DNA from: Paludibacteraceae bacterium
GTDB lineage: Bacteria > Bacteroidota > Bacteroidia > Bacteroidales > Paludibacteraceae
Direction of reading: 5' to 3'
DNA length: 64,000 nucleotides
Assembly: GCA_017479885.1 (NCBI GenBank)
Contig: JAFVBR010000039.1
Span: forward strand, 1 to 64,000
The position numbers were made by a program, and so were the translations under genes. Below, piece by piece: positions 27,601 through 32,887 of the stretch. Below the pieces are notes generated by a model. It was given only the letters and a program-made list of their open reading frames with translations. It was not told the DNA's origin and searched no databases. Every line of letters starts with the position of its first letter. The first letter of the stretch is position 1.

Positions 27601-27926
27601 GAAAACTCATTACTGTTACTATCTTTACGCTTAAAGTATAATGTGGTTGGAGTCTCGTCTGTGGTAAATTTATACAAGTTTGTGGCTACATAGGTACTAT
27701 GGATGTTAGAACTACCATCCCATAAAGTGTACTGAGTATTATTGTTATACTCGGGAGTCCAACTTGTAAAATTAGAAATGTCTAAATAATAATCCACTCC
27801 CCACATCTCTCCCACACCGAGGGTCATGAGACAGAGCATAACGGCTACAATTCTCCGCAGTTGATTCACTATATTTTGTTGTTTAATTTCAGACATGTTG
27901 ACTCCGATTATTTCTAAAGTTTTCAT
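21603..27926 (-). CDS. Giant secreted multidomain protein with T9SS-like C-terminal domain
   Basis: A 2107-residue secreted protein. The ATG at 27926 gives an N-terminal extension before a signal peptide (LRRIVAVMLCLMTLGVGEMWG, about residues 23-43; an ATG at residue 11 is an alternative). At about 328-375 there is an InlB-type B repeat (GYTFDGWYESNNTTLL), with more such repeats after it (NYSFGGYYTATGGGG; GYKFVNWTYSGGE). The middle is a string of Ser/Thr-rich beta-sandwich modules, some starch-binding-like (MTYGGYDWYSNTMNICVYNTY). The C-terminal 70 residues (LFVGGIEGNADVALYDLVGH, then YLIRINGE) look like a T9SS type A sorting domain. Probably a cell-surface adhesin or glycan-binding protein. 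Its 5' region is duplicated at 29051 and in part at 30477. Confidence 0.85.
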   Translation of the reverse strand: MKTLEIIGVNMSEIKQQNIVNQLRRIVAVMLCLMTLGVGEMWGVDYYLDISNFTSWTPEYNNNTQYTLWDGSSNIHSTYVATNLYKFTTDETPTTLYFKRKDSNSNEFSVTRSSTYNVYKVTNLNSGSCANYNISTITKTNYIYFDNSSTSWSNSYKYFVIGHDYPSAYSKVYSMSAISNTKLWYVAQSSDSWSDATYYGFCNPTSSWDAGNWESSNLSNGNKYTAAYKSKYDMNNGSSYLCIPSASSNGSSFTIDYKNGYSALNSTQTIKSYVKWAGQTSYTLTNAPGTINITSYEMTGNGTTTKRTPTISTSQNSNTVSAARTATTTLVAPDVDGYTFDGWYESNNTTLLSNNKEYTYYPTSATEVHACYTRNITVSATASPTTIPPSTATDITFTVTTNAPSSGATIPYYYLVYGFGSSDANTRSNLNGDHAVSSGLTTTPSVTLAAGTWYTRVAVICNSVVIATSDKITITSASSTYTVSVGVSPAGTGTVSSASVSASPDSWSSDITATPNAGYKFVNWTYSGGEISLNGANTANPTQIKATSTGGTLTANFTAATYRITLDNQSATTSGTEYMDVVYNTTTLSSAITKPTKTNYSFGGYYTATGGGGTQIIDADGNWLASKSGFTDSSKKSLVTEDKRLYAKWTETKYAVTVAVDAASHAAGNIDCSAAGWVASKSGTAQIGNVTNVTITVPAGATGYTYTGGSWTLTGGVTLVSGSLTNPSITVKATAAGTATFTYAEDLNSPWIVAGGNKIVTSGTTWRTTADANNKMLKKTGHSTESVVYFTVPVSAVCSGDNNGDYQFKLYNTTDSKWYALNADGHSYYLFQAESGTEKSLVEDGKNIELRAYVTGDYVLKLDYSASTPKLTVTWPTVNQLQIYDATPADATNTNNFDMTVNGTTMSKKLTLNAETTYLFKIVYNSQHYGKNSTTIDGNNKSASGLSASGSNISLATTVAGDYTFTFNTSTKDLSVTYPTIPDMTGTLSLSCAPAVKGNGTTDSPYIIFKDKSFTFTASHSSKPSSNTDHIWYQFTDDATDKAPSKTELTYSPATSSTGENKTLSVKSYYQFGPEGHTVRGNNISATAYYQVVAEPTVIATLSADEVRAGASFTGTITATGTNLGITAATYTWQYRAQGSSEAWTDYAAADGNTTKTLTMASTGFYEFRVKMTYGGYDWYSNTMNICVYNTYQVTIIDENDVLWLSHIYAWRTSDSKTPSWQNAAYPGINKDVACTQVEDNVYVYEFKTPVYTHLILNDGKKTGTSKTNDIAITANTCITLNGRSGSGNNYRWAYTIENNCDKAYYRIRSTVTATGKTYYSNVVSQNDDKLSYYAAKTGDGSLTMEKMVNGTWTDDHTVSTPATAGVYTATFNGSAITSSSVEPYTGDYYLYSQAVALSTNHTGEGGNIFTHFVDGNAAYTSNPYYYYWVDWIGGAGKDVTATVGNEINNCLAQKIETDNLFPNGVTLGSGADAGANVRFAYNPFTNYFDRAALAGSSDKADRFLMVYDEKGKTKFLDTDTKDTYVAVTGPNTPADKAWCGVFDDVSDWVYELNVKATGESKVIAHAAYYGQVQHLFGEKEVSLINEDITDELTIRLIYDFKTNRIITAWVPDGEITNTIDLDAAMMIVRKGNRDNGVQQITLSGSSKVNKIEQVFTLLELEQSDVTGSPASFFLSLPYDCKVSEIFGIEGGYLNHWALLRYDGATRAQKGLFNDSGSFWTIVGKDETLKKGGGYLLQVAGLSWDKKIERNNKEIAINRLYFPSSKVNGITLESKAESVVVPQHEYSGPTHSGSGIDHTQSDRDWNLVGVPTYSDRTATFSPENNGITTWGEGKSKDAAYFYYNWNGSNWIATATAGMTFKATYSYMMQWAGTISWAAAPSTPAAIARRHAAEEVNTALMELQLLRGDQLQDRTYIQMADEATSGFDMGHDLTKMMNTGDNLYTRCYNGSLHNDLAANNVPMSTTEVPLIVKASVNSDYTFRKSKDWQGVNAVIYDRTEDRYIDLDFRDYTVKLQAGTYEDRFVLQISHKSEITTSTEQTRGGYSIRQSEGRLFVGGIEGNADVALYDLVGHLLYHGTVSNGESIPAPEHSTYLIRINGETQMVHSL

Positions 27927-27960
27927 AACTATATGATTTTATGTTATTATTCGTTGGTTT
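27799..27960 (-). repeat. 162-bp direct repeat, copy A (start of the giant gene)
   Basis: Covers the end of the upstream DUF1016 gene, the 20-bp gap and codons 1-43 of the giant gene. Copy B at 29051-29212 differs at 10 of 162 positions, and the 58 bp at the upstream end are identical. Confidence 0.95.
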
Positions 27961-29020
27961 TATCTTCATGTTGCATCAGGAAAATCTCCTTCTGTCGTTC
28001 TATTTCTGCTCGTAGTTGCTCTTTTGTCGGCAAATAGAGCTGATATTTAGTGGCAAAGAGTTGCTCGTTACCTTTCAGTACTGAGTAGCGAGCAATATCC
28101 TCATCTGTGTCTGCACACAAGACAATGCCTATTGTTGGATTATCATCTATTCCTTTCTTCAACTCATCGTACATTCTTACATACATATCCATTTGTCCAA
28201 CATCTTGGTGTGTCACTTTTCCCGTTTTTAAGTCTATAAGTACAAAACATTTGAGTATGTAGTTATAAAAGACTAAATCAATGTAATAATCGGTCTTTTC
28301 TGTCTTGATGTGTTGCTGGCGTGCGACAAAAGCATATCCTTTGCCAAGTTCCATAAGAAAGTTCTGCAGGTTAGAAAGTATGCTTTTCTCGAGTTGTGTT
28401 TCTGTATAATCGGTATTATTTGAAAGTCCGAGAAATTCTGCAATAACGGGATTCTTAATATATTCATTCTTATCTTGCAAAGGAGCTGTTAATCGTTTCA
28501 TCTCCTGTTGTACATTTCGCGGTTTTGGACTTTGCAAAAAACGATAGTAATATTGTGTTGAAATGTTTCGTTGTAATGTCCTGACACTCCAAGAGTCTTT
28601 TGCGGCTTCTTGTTCATACCAATTGCGAGCTGTTGAATCATCAACTTGAAGCAGTACCCTGTAATGTGACCAACTTAGTAGAAAAGATTGTGGATTCACT
28701 GTGTCCACAATGTTTGGATAACATTGATAAAAGCGAACATACTTGTACAAACTGCTTCGGTCAAAACCTCCGCCATAGAGAGAGGTTAATTCTTGTGATA
28801 ATAGTGTAATAGCATGATTACCATATTGGTCTTTTCGTGAAACATTCTCTAAATTATCTTCGTATATCCGTTTACCGAGAAACCAATTGCGGTGAACCAA
28901 TACGACATCAACTGCCTTATAGGCTATTTGTCGTGCCGATTCAACAATCAGTTTGGCATCTGCTAATAAATCGGTTGTTTTATTGTATATTATTGTGTCT
29001 GTCATATTTTCTCTTTTCAT
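27947..29020 (-). CDS. DUF1016 (YhcG-type) PD-(D/E)xK nuclease family protein, copy 1
   Basis: A 357-residue protein. The N-terminal DUF1016 domain reads VLVHRNWFLGKRIYEDN and GGGFDRSSLYKYVRFYQCYP. The C-terminal PDDEXK-type domain has YYIDLVFYNYILKCFVLIDLKTGK, with Asp and D-x-K as the probable catalytic residues. YhcG-like proteins are thought to act on nucleic acids; the role is not established, and they often sit in mobile or defence regions. Start ATG at 29020 or 29005. Base composition is more AT-rich than neighbouring core genes. It ends 20 bp before the giant gene, inside repeat copy A. Confidence 0.88.
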   Translation of the reverse strand: MKRENMTDTIIYNKTTDLLADAKLIVESARQIAYKAVDVVLVHRNWFLGKRIYEDNLENVSRKDQYGNHAITLLSQELTSLYGGGFDRSSLYKYVRFYQCYPNIVDTVNPQSFLLSWSHYRVLLQVDDSTARNWYEQEAAKDSWSVRTLQRNISTQYYYRFLQSPKPRNVQQEMKRLTAPLQDKNEYIKNPVIAEFLGLSNNTDYTETQLEKSILSNLQNFLMELGKGYAFVARQQHIKTEKTDYYIDLVFYNYILKCFVLIDLKTGKVTHQDVGQMDMYVRMYDELKKGIDDNPTIGIVLCADTDEDIARYSVLKGNEQLFATKYQLYLPTKEQLRAEIERQKEIFLMQHEDKTNE

Positions 29021-29046
29021 TTACGAAATATACTTCTATTTTTATT

Positions 29047-29178
29047 CTATCCCCACATCTGTCCCACGCCGAGGGTCATGAGGCATAGCATGACGGCTGC
29101 GATTCTCCGCAGTTGATTCACTATATTTTGTTGTTTAACTTCAGACATTTTGAATCCGATTATTTCTAAAGTTTTCAT
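29047..29178 (-). CDS. 43-residue signal-peptide-only frame, remnant of the giant gene start
   Basis: An ATG at 29178 opens MKTLEIIGFKMSEVKQQN, continues through the hydrophobic signal (AAVMLCLMTLGVGQMWG) and stops at TAG directly after it. It is the same as residues 1-43 of the giant protein with five changes, and changes in the DNA are partly silent, so the frame may have been kept for some time. Whether it is translated is unknown. It is more likely a leftover from duplication than a functional peptide. Confidence 0.55.
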   Translation of the reverse strand: MKTLEIIGFKMSEVKQQNIVNQLRRIAAVMLCLMTLGVGQMWG

Positions 29179-29212
29179 AACTATATGATTTTATGTTATT
29201 ATTCGTTGGTTT
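29051..29212 (-). repeat. 162-bp direct repeat, copy B
   Basis: The second copy of the end-of-nuclease/start-of-secreted-protein segment, 1252 bp from copy A and in the same orientation. Recombination between A and B would remove exactly one DUF1016 gene. Confidence 0.95.
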
Positions 29213-30374
29213 GTTTTATACTATTTGCGATAAAGGTTTTCAGTTCTTCTTCTGTGGGGAGTTGAACGTGGTATTTTTGTACGAATATATTCGTATCCAA
29301 GCCACCTGTGGCATATTTTACATACGTATCAGTATAATCAGTACATAGTAAAATACCGATTGGCGGATTATCGTCAGGAAGTTGTACTTCGTGTTTGAAG
29401 TAGTTAATATACAGATTAAGTTGTGAAGCATATTCGTGACGGAATTTGTCAATCTTTAGTTCCACTATCACATGACATTTCAAAACTCTATGATAGAAAA
29501 GTAAATCCACCTTGCAATAATCTCCATCAATGAGTATTCGTTTTTGTCGTCCTTCAAAGCAGAATCCGTTTCCCAACTCCAATAACATCTTTTGCAGATT
29601 ATCCAGTATCGTCTGCTCAATAGTTGATTCATCGGTTGTCTCATATTGTAGTAAGTCAAGAAACTCTAATGCTACCGGATTGTGTAAAACATCTTTTGGT
29701 ACTAATGCAGTTGCACTTTGATTTACGAGTTTTGCCAAAGCCTCTTTGTCTTTAGAAAGTCCGCTTCTTTCATAATAGAGAGTGGAAATCTGACGGTCAA
29801 GCTCATCGTAAGTCCAACAACCTTTGATTGTTTCTATCTCATAAAAAGCTCTTTTCAGCGGGTCATCTATTTTTGAAAGTCCAATCAGATGTGTTGTAGG
29901 AATACGATAAAACAGCTTGTCGGCAGGTACTTGCCAATCCTCCTTTTGTAATTCGGCGGTTGACGACCGCCGAATTAGTGCGTTAGATTTGGCGGTTGCT
30001 GACCGCCGAATTGTAAGACCATTATTTTCAGGCGTTAAAGTTTTTAGTTCGATGTCAGTTAGAGGAATATTAGAGAGAGAATTTCCAATGTAGTTTATAA
30101 CCTCAGTTCCTAATTGCGGATATATGATATACATTCGTCTGAACTCGCGAAAGCGCCGTTCTGTCAGACCTTTGGTATGTATTTTTTCTTCTAACTGTTT
30201 TAGTAGTTTTGTTCCGTATTTTGCCCTATCCTCACCATTTTGTTCAAACTCCACAATGAAAAACCCCATAAGCCAATTGCGAGCAGTCAGTGCCACATTG
30301 ACCGCATGGACGGCTTGCCGTTGTAAACTATCCTGAATAGTTTGGATATTATTTGCTAACTTATCAAAAGTCAT
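29199..30374 (-). CDS. DUF1016 (YhcG-type) PD-(D/E)xK nuclease family protein, copy 2
   Basis: A 391-residue paralogue of the gene at 27947, but diverged. The DUF1016 part has LTARNWLMGFFIVEFEQNGED and TERRFREFRRMYIIYPQLG. The nuclease part has GDYCKVDLLFYHRVLKCHVI and then VELKIDKF, with Asp and E-L-K as the likely catalytic residues. Between the domains, residues of the form TIRRSATAKSNA and LIRRSSTAELQK are a 12-residue tandem repeat encoded by two palindromic 36-bp units (29950-30012); copy 1 has nothing similar. It ends within repeat copy B. Function unproven; a mobile defence-type gene is the likely class. Confidence 0.87.
   Translation of the reverse strand: MTFDKLANNIQTIQDSLQRQAVHAVNVALTARNWLMGFFIVEFEQNGEDRAKYGTKLLKQLEEKIHTKGLTERRFREFRRMYIIYPQLGTEVINYIGNSLSNIPLTDIELKTLTPENNGLTIRRSATAKSNALIRRSSTAELQKEDWQVPADKLFYRIPTTHLIGLSKIDDPLKRAFYEIETIKGCWTYDELDRQISTLYYERSGLSKDKEALAKLVNQSATALVPKDVLHNPVALEFLDLLQYETTDESTIEQTILDNLQKMLLELGNGFCFEGRQKRILIDGDYCKVDLLFYHRVLKCHVIVELKIDKFRHEYASQLNLYINYFKHEVQLPDDNPPIGILLCTDYTDTYVKYATGGLDTNIFVQKYHVQLPTEEELKTFIANSIKQTNE
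29950..30012. repeat. Two palindromic 36-bp units inside the second DUF1016 gene
   Basis: Unit 1: AATTCGGCGGT, TGACG, ACCGCCGAATT (perfect 11-bp arms, 29950-29976). Unit 2: ATTTGGCGGT, TGCTG, ACCGCCGAAT (29987-30011). The offset is 36 bp, so the frame is kept. Confidence 0.95.
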
Positions 30375-30408
30375 TGATATAAACGATTATATTGTTGTGT
30401 TGAGTATT

Positions 30409-30447
30409 CCTCAAATTGTGAAACAGCCTGTTTCAGTTTTTGTGAGG
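30409..30447. repeat. 39-bp imperfect inverted repeat upstream of the second DUF1016 gene
   Basis: A core of TGAAACAG-C-CTGTTTCA (30419-30435) lies within outer arms CCTCA and TGAGG. It could be an operator or an RNA hairpin in the 5' leader, 35 bp before the start codon. Confidence 0.7.
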
Positions 30448-30476
30448 TATATTGTTGTTATTTTCTTTTTTTTCAC

Positions 30477-30530
30477 CCCCGCATCTCTCCCGCGCCGAGG
30501 GTCACGAGGCAGAGCATGACGGCTGCAATT
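30477..30530 (-). repeat. 54-bp fragment of the signal-peptide repeat, copy C
   Basis: Matches the first 54 bp of copy B with six differences and joins the stop codon of the RhuM gene. It encodes AAVMLCLVTLGAGEMRG and a stop at the same place as in copy B. Confidence 0.9.
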
Positions 30531-31413
30531 ATAGTTTGCTTTTTAGTTCTGCTATCATTGATGCATCCAATTCTGTAAATGCAAATAGTTTTTTACCGGC
30601 ATCTTTCAGCGATGCACCTATAAGGTATATCATTTTGTCATCAAGTATCAAAAAGCGGTCGTGTATGTTGTTTGTTTGATGTAGCGTTAATCCGCCGTAC
30701 TGACTGTTGAACCTTGTTTCTGCTAATTGGAGTGCGGCGGTAATGTCTTTCGTATAAATATCCACTTGTACGCCATTGTTTTTCTCGCTCATCATTGTCA
30801 GCACCGATTCATCAATATAATTATCTATCAGCAGTATCGTCTTTTTTGCTGACTTTATCAATCCTTGAATAAACTGATATGCATCATATATCTGTCCGTC
30901 AGCAAATATTCCCTCGCGAGGCGGCAGAGATGTTCGGATAAAGAAATCAACTTTATTTTGCAGTTCATGTATCTGCTCTGTATGTTCTTGTAGTTTGTTA
31001 TCAATGCGTTGCTCTAAATAGCGAAGATGCGGATTTACAGTATATCCACGTAATAGATATTCCTTCAAAATACGGTTAGCCCATTGACGGAACTGCACGC
31101 CTCTTTGGCTTTTAACACGATAGCCAACTGAAATGATAACATCAAGATTGTAAAACGGTACAGGTTTCTTTACCCCATTAACGTGTAAAAAATGCACGTT
31201 ATTCTCTCGCGATAGTTCTCCATCATTGAAAATATTGATGATATGCCTTCTTATATTAGAATCGTCCTTGTCAAACAACAACGCCATCTGATTAGTTGTC
31301 AGCCACACATTTTCATCGGACAATTGCACCTCCAATTGTACTGCATTATCCATGCTATTATAGACAACAATAGATTCGTCCGATTTATTATATATTTGCA
31401 CTTCTGTATCCAT
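30529..31413 (-). CDS. RhuM-family protein with a C-terminal phospholipase-D-like region
   Basis: A 294-residue protein. Residues about 20-140 are the virulence RhuM/KilA-N-like domain: VWLTTNQMALLFDKDDSNIRRHI, NNVHFLHVNGVKKPVPFYNLDVIISVGYRV and FRQWANRILKEYLLRGY. A coiled coil (YLEQRIDNKLQEHTEQIHEL) follows. The C-terminal part (TILLIDNYIDESVLTMM, then HDRFLILDDKMIYLIGASLKD) resembles a PLD-type nuclease half-site. Function is not known; such genes are common in mobile and defence regions. AT-rich. Its stop codon lies in a fragment of the signal-peptide repeat. Confidence 0.85.
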   Translation of the reverse strand: MDTEVQIYNKSDESIVVYNSMDNAVQLEVQLSDENVWLTTNQMALLFDKDDSNIRRHIINIFNDGELSRENNVHFLHVNGVKKPVPFYNLDVIISVGYRVKSQRGVQFRQWANRILKEYLLRGYTVNPHLRYLEQRIDNKLQEHTEQIHELQNKVDFFIRTSLPPREGIFADGQIYDAYQFIQGLIKSAKKTILLIDNYIDESVLTMMSEKNNGVQVDIYTKDITAALQLAETRFNSQYGGLTLHQTNNIHDRFLILDDKMIYLIGASLKDAGKKLFAFTELDASMIAELKSKL

Positions 31414-31451
31414 GTGTATCTCTCATGCCCTGCTGCCATAATCTTTCTTAT

Positions 31452-31650
31452 GGGTACTTCTAATAATTAGTTTATTTTGATTTTGAGGTTTTTCTTGAGT
31501 AGATTTTTGGCTTGAGTGAGGAAGCAATGCGGGCATTGTGACCGAGTGAAAGTCAAAAAGATACCAAGAAAAAGCCAAAAGAAAATTAAAAGTTTAACAT
31601 ATTAAATTCGTTGGGTTGTATCTATTAACGTCTAATTTTTAGAAGTACCC
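31452..31650. mobile_element. 199-bp MITE-like element with 19-bp terminal inverted repeats
   Basis: Ends are GGGTACTTCTAATAATTAG and, reading inward from the right, GGGTACTTCTAAAAATTAG (18 of 19 equal). It is flanked by TTAT on both sides (31448-31451 and 31651-31654), as expected for a 4-bp target duplication. There is no transposase frame. The right end supplies the last codons and stop of the gene at 31632-32063. Confidence 0.88.
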
Positions 31651-32063
31651 TTATGTTTCCTGTAGGCGGCAGCAAGCGAAGCCGCCGCAAACAGCAGCAT
31701 TATCCATTCGCTCCCCACTGGGGACAGCGGGTCGCGCTCTCCGGGGTCGGGCAAGCCCCAACCGCCTTCTCTTCTGCGGCTCATGCTGCTCACATCCTCC
31801 TGAAATGGAGCATAGATCTCCGATGCCATCTGACCGCTCTTATTGCTGACCGATGGCAGCGGGTTGACGTGGAAAGAAGGGGCATAAGTCATGTCACCCG
31901 ATGCCGACTGCACCGACTCTGCCCCGGGAGCATAGACAAGCGGGGCACGGCTCGTGCTCCGGCGATGACGCTGGGTTGATAATGCATTGTCAGATATTAC
32001 CTGCTGACAGAAACATACAGCAGAAATCAGTAACAGATATGTTACAATCAGTGTCTTTTTCAT
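31632..32063 (-). CDS. Secreted small protein with C-terminal membrane anchor, 3' end altered by a MITE
   Basis: A 143-residue protein. It has a signal peptide (MKKTLIVTYLLLISAVCFCQ), a Ser/Pro-rich middle, and near the C-terminus SPVGSEW followed by a hydrophobic segment (IMLLFAAASLAAAY) and basic RKHK. This order (short motif, membrane helix, positive residues) is like sorting signals cut by dedicated peptidases, but no such enzyme is in view. The last residues GTSKN and the stop come from the inverted repeat of the MITE. Without the element the frame would end KHKKDYGSRA. The neighbourhood suggests a link with the giant secreted protein, unproven. Confidence 0.75.
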   Translation of the reverse strand: MKKTLIVTYLLLISAVCFCQQVISDNALSTQRHRRSTSRAPLVYAPGAESVQSASGDMTYAPSFHVNPLPSVSNKSGQMASEIYAPFQEDVSSMSRRREGGWGLPDPGERDPLSPVGSEWIMLLFAAASLAAAYRKHKGTSKN

Positions 32064-32144
32064 GGTCGTCTTTCAAATATAATATGTGCATTTCTCCTCT
32101 GTCTTCTGGTCCTTACTCGGGAGAAATCTTATAATACAAGTAGG

Positions 32145-32176
32145 CAAAATTACAAAAAAAATGCATACGCTCCAAA
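32145..32176 (-). promoter_or_regulatory. Promoter of the gene at 32063
   Basis: TTTG, a 20-bp spacer and TAATTTTG on the minus strand. The 343-bp gap 32064-32406 otherwise holds the divergent thioredoxin promoter and nothing else recognisable. Confidence 0.7.
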
Positions 32177-32300
32177 TAAATTATGTTTTCTTTCGTTTTT
32201 TATGTCATATATTAAGGCGGTCATCCTGCTTGTGAAGCAACGGCGGAAGCGGTTATTGGCTGCTCAGTCTGCCAAAATCTGATATGTCTTTTTGACCGGT

Positions 32301-32332
32301 CTTGCGTGTTTCCTCAAAAATGACTACCTTTG
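32301..32332 (+). promoter_or_regulatory. Promoter of the thioredoxin gene
   Basis: CTTG at 32301-32304, a 20-bp spacer and TACCTTTG at 32325-32332. Confidence 0.65.
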
Positions 32333-32406
32333 CATGATATTTGTAACATGCAGTGGCAGGAGCTTCTGTTTCCACGTCAACTTCTGCCAATAATAATTTT
32401 ATACCT

Positions 32407-32838
32407 ATGAAACGCTGTCTTCGTATTTGTCTCCCGCTCATAATAGCCGCATGCTCCTTTTCTTTGCATGCCTATGCCGAGGATGTGACCTATCTGACAA
32501 CCGAACAGTTCAAAGCACGCGTGTTCGACTATACTAAAAACAAGCAGTGGCAGTATCAGGGCGAACTGCCCTGTATCATCGATTTCTACACCACATGGTG
32601 CGGACCATGCCGACGGCTGGCTCCCATTCTCGAAGAACTCTCCGAGGAATACTGCGGAGAAATAGTGGTTTACAAAGTGGATACCGAGCGCGAACGCGAA
32701 CTGGCGGCGGTATTCGGCATAACGAGCATACCAACCCTGCTCTTCTGTCCTGTGGAAGGTCGTCCGCAAATGGCTAAAGGTCTTCTGCCTAAAGAAACTC
32801 TCAAACAGGCAATAACCGAAGTCCTGCTCACAAAATAA
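32407..32838 (+). CDS. Exported thioredoxin-family protein
   Basis: A 143-residue protein with a signal peptide (MKRCLRICLPLIIAACSFSL, cleavage probably after HAYA) and a thioredoxin fold. The redox motif is WCGPC in IIDFYTTWCGPCRRLAPI, and the cis-proline is in GITSIPTLLF. It is a periplasmic thiol-disulfide protein, probably reducing or exchanging disulfides in envelope proteins. I use the ATG at 32407; the longer frame lacks a signal. It is first in a plus-strand operon, 49 bp before the antiporter. Confidence 0.92.
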   Translation: MKRCLRICLPLIIAACSFSLHAYAEDVTYLTTEQFKARVFDYTKNKQWQYQGELPCIIDFYTTWCGPCRRLAPILEELSEEYCGEIVVYKVDTERERELAAVFGITSIPTLLFCPVEGRPQMAKGLLPKETLKQAITEVLLTK

Positions 32839-32840
32839 CC

Positions 32841-32880
32841 AAACCATCCTAAACCACACTAAACCACCCTAAACAACCCC
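32841..32880. repeat. Period-10 tandem repeat
   Basis: Four units of AAACCACCCT with variants, filling the gap between the thioredoxin and antiporter genes. Confidence 0.85.
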
Positions 32881-32887
32881 ACTCCTC

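Noticed and set aside
27947..31413. A restriction-modification system
   Set aside because: Nuclease-like genes are present but no methyltransferase or specificity subunit is seen.
31452..31650. A complete insertion sequence
   Set aside because: Only 199 bp lie between the ends and no transposase frame fits; it can only be a non-autonomous element.
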